The notes beneath the pieces are model-generated. The model saw nothing but the letters and a program-made list of their open reading frames with translations, was not told the DNA's origin and did not search any database. Source: Lutraria lutraria (lineage: Eukaryota; Mollusca; Bivalvia; Venerida; Mactridae). Taken from it: DNA of 64,000 bases. Location of the stretch: contig OZ026835.1 of NCBI GenBank assembly GCA_964023205.1, positions 21,527,817 through 21,591,816 of the forward strand, read 5' to 3'. Both the position numbers and the translations under genes were made by a program. Shown here piece after piece: positions 1 through 13,300 of this stretch; the first letter of the stretch is position 1; every line of letters starts with the position of its first letter.

Positions 1-483
1 TGCAGTATTTATATTGTTTTCATCGTTTAGGGCTTTTAGGATTTTCTGAATGGTTAAATAGGAAAATATTTGTGTAAGTTTTAATTAAATCATGTGTTAA
101 AGATTTCTTGTTTTCAGTTCATCAAGGGTTAGGTGATTGAATGCTCTTTAAAATTTCTCTGATTTGCAGATCATCAGGATCTTTTTGTCACTTCCTGTTT
201 CGATACACATGCTAATTTTGATTGACTATTGGTTCTTATGAAATAATTGTTAAAAATGGCAAGCTGGATAGAGCTAAAACCTTGCCCCAAAATCATGGCA
301 TATTGGAACAGGCATAAAATAAGTTTAGAGTGGCGCACATGTTGCAAAGATTGTTTTATTTGACACGGAATCTTGGCATGTGGGGTCAATGAGTCTGTAC
401 ATAATTGTACATAATTGTTTTAATGAACTTGAAACTGGATGTAAACCTGTATTTTGATCTATGATTTATTTGTTATGTTACAG

Positions 484-629
484 AGTATGGTTCATGCTGA
501 TCCAAGAGAACGTCCATCTGCACTTGCCGTCTCCCAACATCCAGCCTTATCTCTTCAAGGGAAGAAGTCCAGAGCTCAGTTGAAAAAAGAATTGAATGAG
601 GAAAGATTCAAAAATCAGTTATTGTCACA
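484..629 (+). CDS. wee1: Wee1 penultimate coding exon
   Basis: The acceptor is 'ttgttatgttacag' ending at 483 and the donor is 'gtaagtaa' at 630. The reading frame is open throughout and begins in phase 0 with Ser-Met-Val-His-Ala-Asp-Pro. It ends after two bases (CA) of a Gln codon completed by the next exon. It covers the end of the kinase fold and the start of the C-terminal helix. Confidence 0.93.
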
Positions 630-1142
630 GTAAGTAAATTTTATCATATTTTAGGGCCAAACTCCTTTAGATAATAATATCACCATGCTTTTCTAATCTG
701 AATGTCTACTGGATGCAATTCAAGAACGCTAAACAGCTGTATTTCTTGTGCATGAGAAATTTTTGTCCCCCGTGGTTAAAAAATGTTTTTTCTTTACGAT
801 TTTCATATTCCATTGAGTACAATATGGGTCCTATTATCAATGCTCTATAACTATATGTGGTAAAATTAAGACATAATGACTGCACTTACAAACCCCTGAA
901 TTACATACAGTTAACATTGAAACATATTAAATTGTGTGCCTTTATAAGCTTAACATTTAAATTATCTTAAAACATTATTTTTATTGTTTTATTTTGTTCT
1001 TTATTTTAGAAAACTATCAGAAGCGACCAAGTGTTTAACACAGAACTTACCAACATCCAAGTTTACCTTACCAACTACATTAGGGAGCTCTCGTCTCATT
1101 GGTCATAAAATGAAGAGAAGCATGAGTCTATCAGCATTTTAA
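484..1142 (+). CDS. wee1: Wee1-like protein kinase, C-terminal end (last two coding exons; 5' part outside window)
   Basis: Two exons, 484-629 and 1010-1142, join across a 380-bp GT-AG intron and give the C-terminal end of a Wee1-family kinase. Wee1 phosphorylates the inhibitory tyrosine of CDK1 in the nucleus and delays entry into mitosis. Visible residues are the end of the kinase C-lobe (SMVHADPRERPSALAV, the Wee1 'H-P-D-P-x-x-R-P-S-A' signature), then a basic/acidic helix (AQLKKELNEERFKNQLL) and the terminal block SRLIGHKMKRSMSLSAF before TAA. This matches the known vertebrate Wee1 tail in order, including a C-terminal S-R-L-I-G-x-K-M-x-R-S. The catalytic loop and ATP-binding exons must lie left of base 1. 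The gene is convergent with the IRAG-family gene at 7-60 kb. An oocyte-type Wee1 (WEE2) paralogue cannot be excluded, but one pro-orthologue is usual in invertebrates. Confidence 0.93.
1010..1142 (+). CDS. wee1: Wee1 terminal coding exon with stop
   Basis: The acceptor is 'ctttattttag' ending at 1009. One base completes the split Gln codon, then 43 codons run to TAA at 1140-1142. The end of the protein is S-R-L-I-G-H-K-M-K-R-S-M-S-L-S-A-F, the Wee1 family's conserved tail. Confidence 0.93.
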
Positions 1143-3575
1143 ACTTAAAACTTTGAATTTGTCTTGTTTTTGCTTCAAGTTTATCTGAACACATTCCCTA
1201 ATGGTCAAATATATGTCATGTTTTAATTGCTGTGGAAATCAAATCTATTTTATTAGAGTCTTAACTATTGCAGAACATCAAATTTCTAGTGAACTTAATT
1301 ATCTGAGTGACTAATTATGGTGGTGATATTTGTTTAAATTATTGAATATGATATTAATTATTTAATATTTCAAACAAATGTTTTAAACTGTATTTCATTT
1401 AATATTGCTTTTAAATTAAGTCCGTCTCTGACAGCTAAACTAGTTTATTTATGGATCCTGACAGATGTAAAAATTTCATTAAAAAAAATTCTTTTTGCAA
1501 ATAATTCATTTAAAGTAGAATTGTGAGGATCTTAGTGTGTTTGTATTATTATTGACTTTGGTGTCTGGTGATTCCTGGCTGTAATTCTCTTATTTAATCA
1601 TTATCCAAGAAGATGGTTGCAGTATTGAGGCTTTTTATGAGATGTGTGTCCGAGGCTATAATATGGATCCAACAGTTTTTTATGTGATGTGTGAGACAAT
1701 ATTGTTGATCCTACATGGTATAGTTGTGTATATAAACTATAGAATATTTAGTGGTCTACACAATTTTTTCATGACTTGGTTTCTGTGAAGTTTTTGTGCC
1801 TAAGGAAAGTATCTGTGATTTGTGCTCGTAGAATTTATATCTTACATTGTATATAGAACTGAAATCAAATATGTACATAAATGGGCATTAGCAATTGCTA
1901 TTTGTGTTCAAATTAACATTGTGTGCTAACATCAAATGGGGTTTAGTCATGGTTTGGTCATGTGTGGGAATAGAAAAAAATGCAATAGAAAATTAAAAAC
2001 TTAGATTCTCATCCTCATATAGCTAAAATGGGGTTTTGTTCATAAAATAAATTAAGTACATAGTTTAATTTAAATACACTTTTAACTTCCTGTATGTTGA
2101 TGTTTATAGACGCTATGTAATGGTTTAACTTCTGAATTATTCAAATCAAGTAAATTTCATACCAAGTTTTTTAAACATATTTTTTAAATGATAAATCATT
2201 GAAACTGATTGATTTTGGAGGGGTAGACAGATGAGAATCTATGAATTAATTTTCTGTTGCCTAAAATCACAACAAAAATTGTATGTATGAGTGAATGGTT
2301 GAGCATATTTCTTTCAGCTTGAACTTTAGGGAGTTTTATTTTATAAATATTTACTATTTTTATAACAGATTATATTTATTATATCAACTATTATTGGTCC
2401 GACATAATTTTTATGGCATTAAATGTACTTTAGTTTCAATAATAATATTAAATGGAGCATGTTAAATCAATAATATTAATGGCTTGTGTAATAGACATAG
2501 TCTTGCTAGTGACTTTCAGATAGTTATTCCAAAATATTTTATACTACATGGGATTTATTATATACAGTAATTAACTGGAGATGAATGTGTGAGAGAGTAT
2601 GTGTATTTACGCATGATTATGAGTCGTTATTTACTTATTTTTGAATGAAGGGAAATTATTTCACTATTACTGTGACTTGTTACTTAGTTACCATTGCTTA
2701 CATTATGAATATTTTGTGCTTTGATATTATGTTTAAAATTTATAAAGTTGAAAGTTGATAATAGTATTCCAGTTAATGCATTAAAAAAATCTCACATTAA
2801 CCCCTATTTCTCTTCAAACAATAAAATATTTTACCATTTTTTTTACAATTGATTTCCTCTTGTTCGTATTCTAGCAAAAAATTTCAGGTGCCATATTTCT
2901 GATTTTGCTTCAGTGAATTGTCAAGTTTTATTTAGAACCTTTATGAATGATATTTGTTTTTTTCTGTTTGGGTTGAATTCCAGTGAAAAATTCCAAATTC
3001 ACTGTTTCTTTTGGTATGATTTTCTATTTATAAGTTGACATGATTGTCTTTATTGCATCTGTATTTTCTTTGTTGGTCTGGTTGCTACCAGGTAACGGTT
3101 TTTATTTGAGAGCTGGGGAGAAGGTTTTAAATTACTATTTGCCAACTCTTAATTTATAAATCCATCCCTGGTGGTTTTTAAATTATGTTCATTATTTGTT
3201 TACATTGTGTTTTTGTTTCTTAGAAACATTTTTGTTTAATAATACTATGTTCTTTAGAAATGATCATGTAAATAATTTTAATGAACATTTTTTGCAACTT
3301 ATATTTTAAAAATAAATTCTTACATATAATTTTTCTTTATGCCTTTTTGAGTGTAGCACGGAGTTGTTTCCCTTTATATTTTAATTGATATGTTTCAGTG
3401 CTTAAAAAAATTCTTTTATATTCTTTGTACAAATATTTTTTGTATGAAGTTATCAACACATATTGTCAGTTGTGATATTGGTTTGTATGTAAATCATGTT
3501 TGAGAAAAATATCCTGTTAAGATGTTAAAATGTAAATAAAGGTATTCAAATAAACACGTTCTTTGTTCTGCTGTG
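1143..3575 (+). other. wee1: Probable Wee1 3' untranslated region
   Basis: This is a T-rich stretch without a supported coding exon on either strand between the Wee1 stop and the first convincing poly(A) signals. AATAAA occurs at 3535-3540 and 3548-3553, followed by a T/GT-rich stretch (ttctttgttctgctgtg) that fits a downstream element. The end point is inferred from these motifs only; earlier A/T-rich sites could also be used. Confidence 0.55.
3535..3553 (+). promoter_or_regulatory. Tandem polyadenylation signals, Wee1
   Basis: Two AATAAA hexamers lie 13 bp apart (3535-3540 and 3548-3553) with a GT/T-rich element just downstream. This is the usual metazoan poly(A) site layout. Confidence 0.55.
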
Positions 3576-3809
3576 AAATATTGGTGCCTTTCACCATTTT
3601 TAGCTTGTCTGTTTTCAAAGAAAAGTCAAGCTATTGTAATGTCTGCATCATCGTTGTGCAAAAACTTTAATGTAGCTCATGGTTCAGAATCTATAAGATA
3701 TCAACATAAAACTTCATAGATGGATAGATCTCACTGACGATGTGAACAGACTGCTCATGGTGCTATAGTTTAGCTATATAACTGTACCTAACACATTTAC
3801 AAAGATCAG

Positions 3810-4311
3810 ATGAGAATTTTTCATTCAGAGCCTATTTCACAACAAAATATTCTGAATGTCTGCAGGCTGAACTGGGCAGGCATTGTGCATGGTTATTGCA
3901 TACCTCTGGTCATGTACGATGGAAATTTAAATGCCCGGCGTTACCGAGATGAGATACTTGCGAGATACATCATACCAGTTGCAAATAATGTCAACATCAC
4001 TGTTTCAACAGGATAATGCAACAAACCATACAGCTAGAGCCACTAAATCTCCTCGGGGCAAATAACATTTCATTCATTAATGACTAGCCTGCCATTGAAA
4101 GCCCCAGATGTTAATCCCATCATGCACCAGTGGGATAATTTGGACTAGCATGTTAAGACGTCCTATTCGATCGCCAAATGTCAATGACCTTACTCATGCA
4201 TTAATCCAGGAGTTGAAATCCACAGACTGAAATCAACACTTGTTGGTTCTATGCGCCAATGGTGCCAGGCAGTACTAGATGCTGAAGGTGGTCATACCCA
4301 ATACTAAACAC
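3810..4311 (+). pseudogene. Tc1-like (Tc1/mariner) transposase fossil
   Basis: The second half of a Tc1-family DDE transposase is readable across frame breaks. It starts with W-A-G-I..P-L-V..G-N-L-N-A-R-R-Y-R-D-E-I-L. After a frameshift near 4005 comes F-Q-Q-D-N-A-x-N-H-T-A-R with the second catalytic Asp, then A-P-D-V-N-P-I-M-H-Q-W-D, and finally S-M-R-Q-W-C-Q-A-V-L-D-A-E-G-G-H-T-x-Y. In the family the third catalytic Glu sits in N-P-I-E-H-L-W-D; here it is Met. With that loss and at least two frameshifts the copy is dead. No 5' half or terminal inverted repeats were recognised. Confidence 0.85.
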
Positions 4312-6132
4312 ATGTGATTTTGGTCTACAACCCTCATGTATGTGTTCTATTTCAAGTATCCTTGAAATTATGATTTTATCCTTGAAATGTACCGGTACTT
4401 TAATTTTGAAACAGAGTTTTCTGTATGAATCATGATATTGTTGAACAGTGTTCCTTAAGTTGTCATGCTGTTGTTTTTGACATAAAGGGATATAAAAATC
4501 TGTCAAGTAGCCAATAGTAGAAAGACAAAACAATGAACAATTTTACTTCAGTATTTAATAACACATAATTATATACAAAGGTTTATACATAAGACTATGG
4601 TAAAGTAACAAGATAAACATATCACAATATCTTTGGATTTTTAACAATGGAACAACAATAACTAGAGAAAACTAGGAATCAAAGCAAACACTGGACTTGA
4701 TGGACATTGTGGAAACTGCTAATATATGATGGCAAGTTAAACAGTGTTATTGTTAATGTATACAATCATTTATTCCACTACACAAGATTTGTGAAATAAT
4801 ACTAGTATTATTTATCAATGAGCATTTCCAATTAAATTTTTGGAACTCAATTTACTACCAGAGTAATAAGTGAAAGAAGAGGTGTTCATTTATCATTATA
4901 AAACATTTCTGGACCAGAATTATTACATAATCCTGTAAAATTATGGACTCAAGCTGAAATTTACAATAACTTTGATTTATCAAAATGAACTTAAATGTCC
5001 CATTGTGTAATTTGGTTGCAGCAGTAAATTTTGACAAAAATAATGTTCTAGTAAAATAAAACAGGGGAGACAATATTCCGGTTATATCCAGAATTCCAGA
5101 TTTATCTGTCCTGAAAAGCTATGATTTCTGAGCAAGAAAAAAGTTATTTGATGAAAACATCTCAAGAAATGACAAAGTTATGGTCTATTTAATCTGCCCT
5201 GAAGGATTTTCTTTAATACAAACTGAGTTTAATATGGAAACAATGTGGTTGAAGGCCTCTTGTTTGGCAAAAATGGTCAGCCACATATGATTTTCAGGAT
5301 TTTTAATTTGGCTTTATTGACACCCCTGATAAAAACAATTTAACAACATGACTATCTTGTACACTGTACATGTACAGGTGGCTCCACACAGTGGAAATAC
5401 AATAATAAAATGAGCAAAATCAACTCTCATACAGTAAAACTCTGTTACTACAAGCATTGACATCACAAGCATCCAACTTATCATGAGGAGTTCTTAAAAT
5501 CTTGTCTATTTTTGTTCTTAGTTGTATGTAATTTTCCATGTTTATTACACAAAAAAAAGTATCATGATTTCTTCAATACTCACTTAATTGGTTAAGTTTC
5601 ATCTTAGGTAAACACAACTATATTATTGAATAGAAAACTTTATTTTATCAATCAGCTTAATATATACAATCAACAAACATGCATATGCTTCTCTAATTTC
5701 TTAGAGCACATTTTATGTAGGCATTTCATATCATGTCTATTCTGATGACTCCTCAAAATAACAATGCTTTACTGTAAGTGTACCCCACCCACACAAACAC
5801 ATTGACATCTATATAGTACAAGTAAAAACATGAACTATCGAAAAAAACATAGCACTTAAGTATACTTGGTACAATAATATATAATCAATTTGTTATTAGA
5901 TGGCAATCATGAATCCTAGAGGAATTATTTTCCAAGAAATTACAACTAAAAGGATGTTGGTGAAGGAGAACCATGTCAAAAGAGTTAACAACAAATCTTA
6001 TATCCTAATGTAAACTAGAACATAGTATGTTTTAAATGTTTCATATTGTAGGTCCAATAATCATAACCTCGTATATATAAAAGGTATTGTGTACCACTAA
6101 CAGAAATAAATCATGAATCTTGTGTTCATCTA
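4312..6132. other. Intergenic DNA between the convergent genes; no gene seen
   Basis: No exon-like reading frame is supported. The stretch 5430-5545 ('acagtaaaactctgttactacaagc' and following) resembles 49,385-49,475 and looks like fragments of one dispersed, Tigger/pogo-like repeat. The remainder is simple AT-rich sequence. Confidence 0.5.
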
Positions 6133-6133
6133 T

Positions 6134-7119
6134 TTTATTGAGTTGTACTGCTTTTTGAACTCTACTTTTTTACATAGTTTTAAACATACTAATCGAGACA
6201 ATCCTCGAATAAATCATTTATGATATGTAATACATATTTAAAAACAAATCAACAACAGGCCACGATTTTGACCAAAATTGAAACACTGAATATGGAAAGT
6301 TAATTTAATAGTGTGATATCTAAATAATGATATACAGGTAGACATTTTTAAATGTTTTTTTATGCTTATCAATAAACTAATACATGTGATTACATTAAAA
6401 GCACTGTACATGTTGGTAAATAAAAGTAAAACTAAATATTTGAAGTCTTGGATAAATGCTCAAAACAATAATATTGAACTTGAAATAAATATGTGTCCTA
6501 AAATACAGAAAATAAATGGCACACACATAATGTCTAACCTACACACAAACATATATAATAATATACATGTATATAAATAATAAGACATGACCTCCATGCA
6601 CTGTAAGCATTCAGTGTGATAGTTAGTTTTCTCCCTAACATCAATGAATTATGTATATGGAAAAAACAAGAATTAGAAAGGCAATGGTTCACAGTCATGA
6701 TGTTCACATGGTTGTCTTTTTTCGAAAAATTGCCATTAACTTATACCTTCATTCAATAACTTACCAAGGATGCAAATACACATTCAAGCATACCTTTTGT
6801 ATGAAGTTTTCAAAACTCTGATTAATAAAAAATACACAGGTGGGTTTGGTGAAAAATAACAGAAAATACCATTTGGTAAAAACAGCAGAACTTTACACTG
6901 CACCAACCATTTTACAAAATAAAAACAAATTACTGGTAATTATAATAGAATTTTCTCACTGACGACTGAAAAATATCGAAAATAAAATAAAACCATTTTT
7001 AGATTACCAGTATCAATCACAGCAGACCATAAACCTGAAGGCGAAGCTTACAACCACAGACACACAATATTTAAAAAAAACACCCAAATAATGAGATATT
7101 AAATTAACCAGACATGTGA
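6134..7119 (-). other. IRAG1: Probable 3'UTR of the IRAG-family gene
   Basis: On the minus strand this follows the stop codon at 7120-7122. It has no coding exon. A minus-strand AATAAA lies at 6134-6139 (plus 'tttatt') and another at 5639-5644, so the transcript probably ends near 6.1 or 5.6 kb. The end is inferred from motifs only. Confidence 0.4.
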
Positions 7120-7312
7120 TTAATGAGGAGGTTTTCCATAATGATGCAAGCCTACAACAGATCCCATACTGACAGGAGACAGGGCCATGATAACAGATAA
7201 TATAGCCATGATAACAAAGAAACAACCAAATGTCATTCTGATTCTCCAACTGGATATGGTAAATTCAGGAACTGTCTCATGGAAACGATTGACTAAAATC
7301 TCCTTAAGGCTC
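7120..7312 (-). CDS. IRAG1: IRAG-family terminal exon: membrane anchor and KASH-like C-terminus
   Basis: The acceptor AG lies at 7313-7314. One base completes a Lys codon, then 63 codons run to TAA. It opens S-L-K-E-I-L-V-N-R-F-H-E-T-V-P-E-F, continues with W-R-I-R, then a hydrophobic stretch of about 20 residues (MTFGCFFVIMAILSVIMAL), and ends V-G-L-H-H-Y-G-K-P-P-H. A single C-terminal transmembrane segment with a short lumenal tail is the family plan. Confidence 0.92.
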
Positions 7313-10300
7313 CTGAAATAATAATAAGAACAAAACTGATTGTAAACATTGAGCTGTTACTAAGGTCTAAAAGTTACCAGAAAAAACATGGTTTGATGAT
7401 AAGTGTTCATTAACTTATTAACAACAAAAAAATCTTTTTAGTTCTTTAATTAGAACCCCAGAGCTATCGTAAGTCAACAAATTCCTATTGTTTTGAAAAT
7501 AATTATTTAAGTTGATCATCTAAAACAGAATGGTTTGTACATAAAACTTTTGTGCTGATATGTAAAATACTAAAGTTATCAAATAACGACAGGAAAACCC
7601 ACATCCAGTGTTCTTCCTTGTGAGCATTTTGAGTCTGGCTTTTAAAGTAAAAGAAACCATTTCAATACCACTTGGTAAATGCAGAAAAGATTTTTAACTT
7701 ACTTTGGTTCTTCAGTTTGGTTGTCAATGGAGTCCATGATGTCTCCAAGACTTTCATTAATTTGATTTTGTTGTTCTCTGAGGCTAGATAGATCCTGACC
7801 AAGGCTAGCACGTAATCCTTGCTCATAACTGAAAAGTTCAACACAACAAGTCCCATTAGATTTTTGTTATAAAAAATATATGCAAAAAACAAACAATTGC
7901 TGATATTATCCCAAGATAATTATTACCGACGAAACAAGCCATTTTTCTTCTAAAAACACTCATTTCACGGTGAATTTTGCTTTTGTAAACTTGAAATATA
8001 TAGAGCGCGTGACGTCACTTTACACCGTGTGCATAATATGACTGCTGGAAAACGCAGCTGTTCTATAAATAGTATTTTTTTCAATGATATTGAAAAAAAT
8101 ACGATAGTGGTTTTGGAAACATTTTTTCTTGCTATAAAGTATGCACGTGAGGAAAACACACAGGATTCCTCTGTTATAGAACAAACAGAAATTATTAAGA
8201 CCGATAAATTTATATGATTATGGGACTTTAAGTATGAATAAAAAATATTAAATTCTCACAAATTCTGGTCCATTTAAAGCAATAGTAATCTTTGTGGTAG
8301 TCCAAGTATGTTTTAAGTAGGACCTAACATACATTTTTCAGAAGATACAGATCCCAAACCAATATCTATCAAACTCAATACATGTATAAACTATATACTA
8401 GTACTATGCAACAAAAACTTAAGTTACCAAAAATTAGCCTCATACTTTTGTTCACACAAAATCCTTTTCATAAAAAAATCAATCAATAAAACTAGATGCC
8501 CTAAAGGCAATATGCTGAGCCCACTTTTGACCTTAGGGCTACAAACAAGGGGTTCTGGAGTGGACAAAGTGTCTCATTGTAACTTTTGTAATGTAATGAC
8601 TAAGTTACAGTTTAGACCAATTGGTCTACATTACACATTCTTGTGTGTACCCAATCACACACTTAACCATTGTAGTCACAATGTTGAGTTCATCACAAGT
8701 AGGTGTGATGACAATTATACAAGAAGTGACTACATGATTATTTTATCTAACCCTTTTTTGAATGCTTCTTCTTCCATATTTTTCTGTTTCTCCTTGTCCT
8801 GTACATCGGTTGCTTGTTTGTTGCTGCTGAAAGAAATGATAAAAGAATACATAGAATATGAATAGCTAAGTGTGAAAACTGTTACTTCAGAATCCATTTT
8901 GTTTGAGTCGTAGAAACATGAGATTGAGCTCTACAGCCATGTATAGGAAGCACACAATTTTTGGTCCCGATTTTGGAATAAAATAGTGCTTCTTATGCAT
9001 AGGCTTTTACGGTATATCATAGAATTTTTTTTTATATCAGTTTAGAAACCAATTTGCAAAATTTCACTGCTTGGAAGCAATATAGAGAAACATTGGGCAA
9101 TAATTGAATAAAGTGAACTTTGTATCTGGGAATCTGAAAATATACCTTAAGCTTGTTTGTTTGTATGAATCTAACACCAACAGTACTTGGGATATATATG
9201 TACATGATGGTGTTAAATGTGTTAAAATACCATTTTTTATCAGTATACTGAAGTGACAACAACATACAATATTCTATTTTTCTCTTTTATATAAAGTTTG
9301 CAGATTGATCTGTAAATCATTGGTCTCTCTCTTATCATCGATTGGATCACCACATGTCTGGTGTGATCTACTGAAATTTGGCTAAAACATGCGAAAATAC
9401 TCAAGAATGTAACTTCTTAATTTGATCAGATACCATAATCACTTTGGATAACACAATGTAAGGAATTACTGATTGATTTTGGATGAAATTATCTTGGAGT
9501 GCAATAAGTACTGAAAATCAATACCAGGTTCTCAAATATAAATCAGGTTTTGAAAAATGAGGTGTATCTATAACATGATAGCCCAATAGTAGGCTTAGCT
9601 AGATTTGTATGTTTAAGTAGAATCCTGGTACAAACAAACGCTTATTTTGTGTCAAGTCCTGCTCTATTCATTGTCAAGACTTTGGAACTTGTGTTAAATT
9701 TGTGCATTAAAGGTGACAAGATGTTTACCTGTCCGATGAATTGTCTCTGGAAACTCGTGGTGGGGTGCTTGATGGAGAAACAGATTGTACATTGCCTTGT
9801 TTTTCTAGAGAAGCTCTGCGTAGTGTATTAGCTACAGCAGACTTCATTGCTGTTGATGCTATGACAGCCTGTAACCTGCTACGAGCATCCTGTGAATTAA
9901 TAAAACAATCATAGACATTATAACAGTAAAGGAGGCAGAGGAAAATAATCATAATTTTGTTCAGTGTTTTCTCTCTTTCATGAACAGAACCTTTTCCTTA
10001 GAAATTGATAGACAGTGTTGGCAAGAATACAGATTGAGGGATATTCTCTTATGATCATGGCAAGAGCTGGCAACAACAAGACAGAAAATATGTTAAAATT
10101 TCAATAACATCCCACACAGAATGCAATGATTTCTCTTTTCCAATGTACAAACAGACAGTTTCATTTTTCATTCAACTTGCAAAAAGGCATATAAACTGTA
10201 CTGAATAAGTAAAAAAAGAAAGACACTGACAAAATAAAAGTATCAAACAAATAATCAACCAAACATTAGAACAGTAAATGAAGTTCACTATATACATTCT

Positions 10301-13300
10301 AAGTAAATCTATTATTAGTATGTAAACTATTCAGTCAGATAATTTAACATAGAGTTTTATTTTAGACTTATGTAATATTACAGTAATACAAAAGTAACTA
10401 ATAATAAAATTAATTTTCTATTCTATCCATAAAGAAAATTTAATGATCAGTACATATATGTATATATCTGATGACAAGTTACTGTATTAAACCTTTGACC
10501 AATTGGTTAAAACATTATGTAACATTATGTGGTTATGAATTTACTAGTGCTATCATATCAACTGAATCTACATTGGTAAGTAAATGAATTATGGTGCACA
10601 TCAGACAGTTTCTTATTAGTAAATCATCAGATATCTCTATATGGAATGATAGGAAACTAAATATAATACATGTATGCAATAAAATATGCTTGCAAAAAAG
10701 AGTGCATCTTAATTAGCTTCTTAGCATACATCTAATAAAATCAAACTATATAAATCACAGTGTCTGGCAACTATTAGATAAACAACATTAGGCAGGATTT
10801 ATAAATGAAAGTAAATTTAATCTAAGCTATGACACCTGGTTCCATACCTTATGCCAGATAAACAGCAAGGCTAGGAATCATCCAATAAAAAGTACACATG
10901 TACTAGCATGCAGAGCAAAATAAATAAAATTTGGAGACAATAATGCAATCTTCTCATTGGTCTATTTTTGGATTTAGGTCGTAACTAACCAATCAGAACT
11001 TTGATTTTTTAATCTAGACATCAAACAAAATTCAAATCAAGCTCCTATTTCCACTAAACCATAGTCAGCACAGACATGGAACATGTGTACATCAGCATCA
11101 GTTTTCTATTGATCTTGCACAACACTGCCCATATTGTCAGATTCAATAATTCTAAGACACCATAATCATGTGAGCTGGCTTCATTACATATAATGAATCT
11201 CCAAGTCATAGTGCATTACCAAAACCCTTTGCCACCAAGCCTTTTAGAAAACAGTCATATTGAGATAGGATATGGGAGCTGATAAAAATTAAATGTTGAT
11301 AAATAAATTATTTGATATAGGCCCTGTTATTTCTCCGAGGGCAGTCGTATTGGCCCAAGGACAAATAACAAGGCCTATATCAAATCACTTATTTATTGAC
11401 AATCTTATTAAATATAATTATTTATTATCTGAATCAGTTTCATTTTAAATGTTTTAAAACCACAGGAATAGCAAATTATTGGACAATGCAACATTTCCAG
11501 CGAAAGTATTTTCTATCGAAAACAACAACATGATGGCCGCCATTTCAGCTAAAATCTATATCACTTCTTGCTATAGCAGTAAATCAAATTGCTTTAAATG
11601 CGGGCTCATGTCTATATCACTTTTAAGCCCCGGGCCGGGAAAAGATACAAATATTGGCCCGCTTATTGGAAATGCCACTGCATTAATATGCCAGCTAGGC
11701 AGTAAACAAGTTACAAGGCTGATAATTAATAGTTATTTAATAATGCAAATTAATTACATGTACATGTATTACATCTATTATATCATGACAGGATTTAAGT
11801 ATGGTTATAGGACACTGGATTTATACATCTGAAGCTAGATATTACAGGGAAAAATTGAGGTGATCTCATAATAATACCAAATTTAAATGAATACTGGTAT
11901 GGAAAATCTGCATGAAAAGGTGGTTGTTATAATAAGTTGGCTTGGTATTGAGGAGGTTACATTGTCAGGTTGTACGGTACATGTAACATAAGTGATGTTT
12001 ACCAGACTACATGCATAATGCATTCAAAAAGTTTGTTTAAGATAGATTGATGAATTCAATATGAAGATATTACTTGGGTGTTAGTGGTTACTGCAGCAAA
12101 AAAACATTCAATTCTCAAAAAACATGCTTTAGTTTAGTCATTATGCGCAGGAAATGCATGTAGTCCATAATGCATTAGGAGTCACATGACACAAAAAGAG
12201 TTAATCAGAAACAATCTTACTGCATCATTATTAGGACGGAGAGAGTTTGTAGAAGAATCAAGATGAGCTGTATTTAAGTTACTTCCCTGTATAAAATAGA
12301 GAGTATGGTACATAGATATAAAACAGACATACAGTGTACATTTTGTCAATATGATATCAAGGTTTCACTGTAACTGAGACAAGGTTATTTCCTACAGTTT
12401 CCTCAAAATCATACCAAATTGTTCACAAGTTGACATCATTGTCTAAAATCTCACGAAGCTACACAAGCCATTTTTCAGAAAAAGATAAAACACAATGCTA
12501 TAACAAAGCCAGCCAAACGAAAATAGCATGCAAATTCTGCTCACAAGTTTTTGTCCCCATTTTACAAAATATATTTTCAAAATTGATTTGTTTTAGTTTT
12601 TTCCATCCTCATTTACAGTCAAACCTGTGTTTGCGGCTGACTATGAATCAAGACAACCCTGCTAATAAAGGGCACACTTAAAAAAGTAATTGCTTATTTA
12701 GAGTAAAATGACCTCATAATTAAGGCCACCTGTCAATAAAGACCATAATTTGTCTTTCCAAAGAATGGCCATTGCTCACAGGTTTGACAGTATCTCTCAA
12801 TCTAAGAAACACACAAATCAACAAGTTATGAATATTGATTGGCAAAACCAAGAATTCTGGCTACAATTTCCTCAACAGAGAAAATGTTACAGTTAAATTT
12901 ATTTATGACCAAGAATGAAAGACGGTATATATCGATTGAGTTTACACTAACAGAACAAACCCAAGGAAGTAAATATGAATCCATAGTGTTATATCAGAAA
13001 ATGACAGGAGCTGGCTGGTAATTTTGACCAAATTTCTCAAAAATTTACCTCAATTTGGCAGCAAGCTCACAGATCTAAAACTGTATAAATATATACATCT
13101 CCCACATGAGAATGTTAACAGTAACCTGAATGTTACTGTACAAAATCATCAACCATTAATTCAATCTTTTTTTTGACAATCTTCAAAGATTTTACAGTAT
13201 CAAGTAAATTACCATGTATAAGCTAAAACATGCAAGTGCAAAGTAAAATAAAACAATAGCAAGCTTTGGCCATCAACAATCGGTTTCTAGATAGTAAGAA

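Noticed and set aside
7013..7249. 78-codon minus-strand open frame overlapping the last IRAG exon
   Set aside because: It is an out-of-frame shadow of the terminal exon. The splice-consistent frame gives the transmembrane tail and a stop at 7120.
8512..8865. 117-codon plus-strand open frame
   Set aside because: It overlaps the IRAG exon 8752-8826 on the opposite strand and has no family resemblance.
11479..11832. 117-codon plus-strand open frame
   Set aside because: Intronic, with no splice context and low-complexity Tyr/Met/Ile-rich C-terminus.
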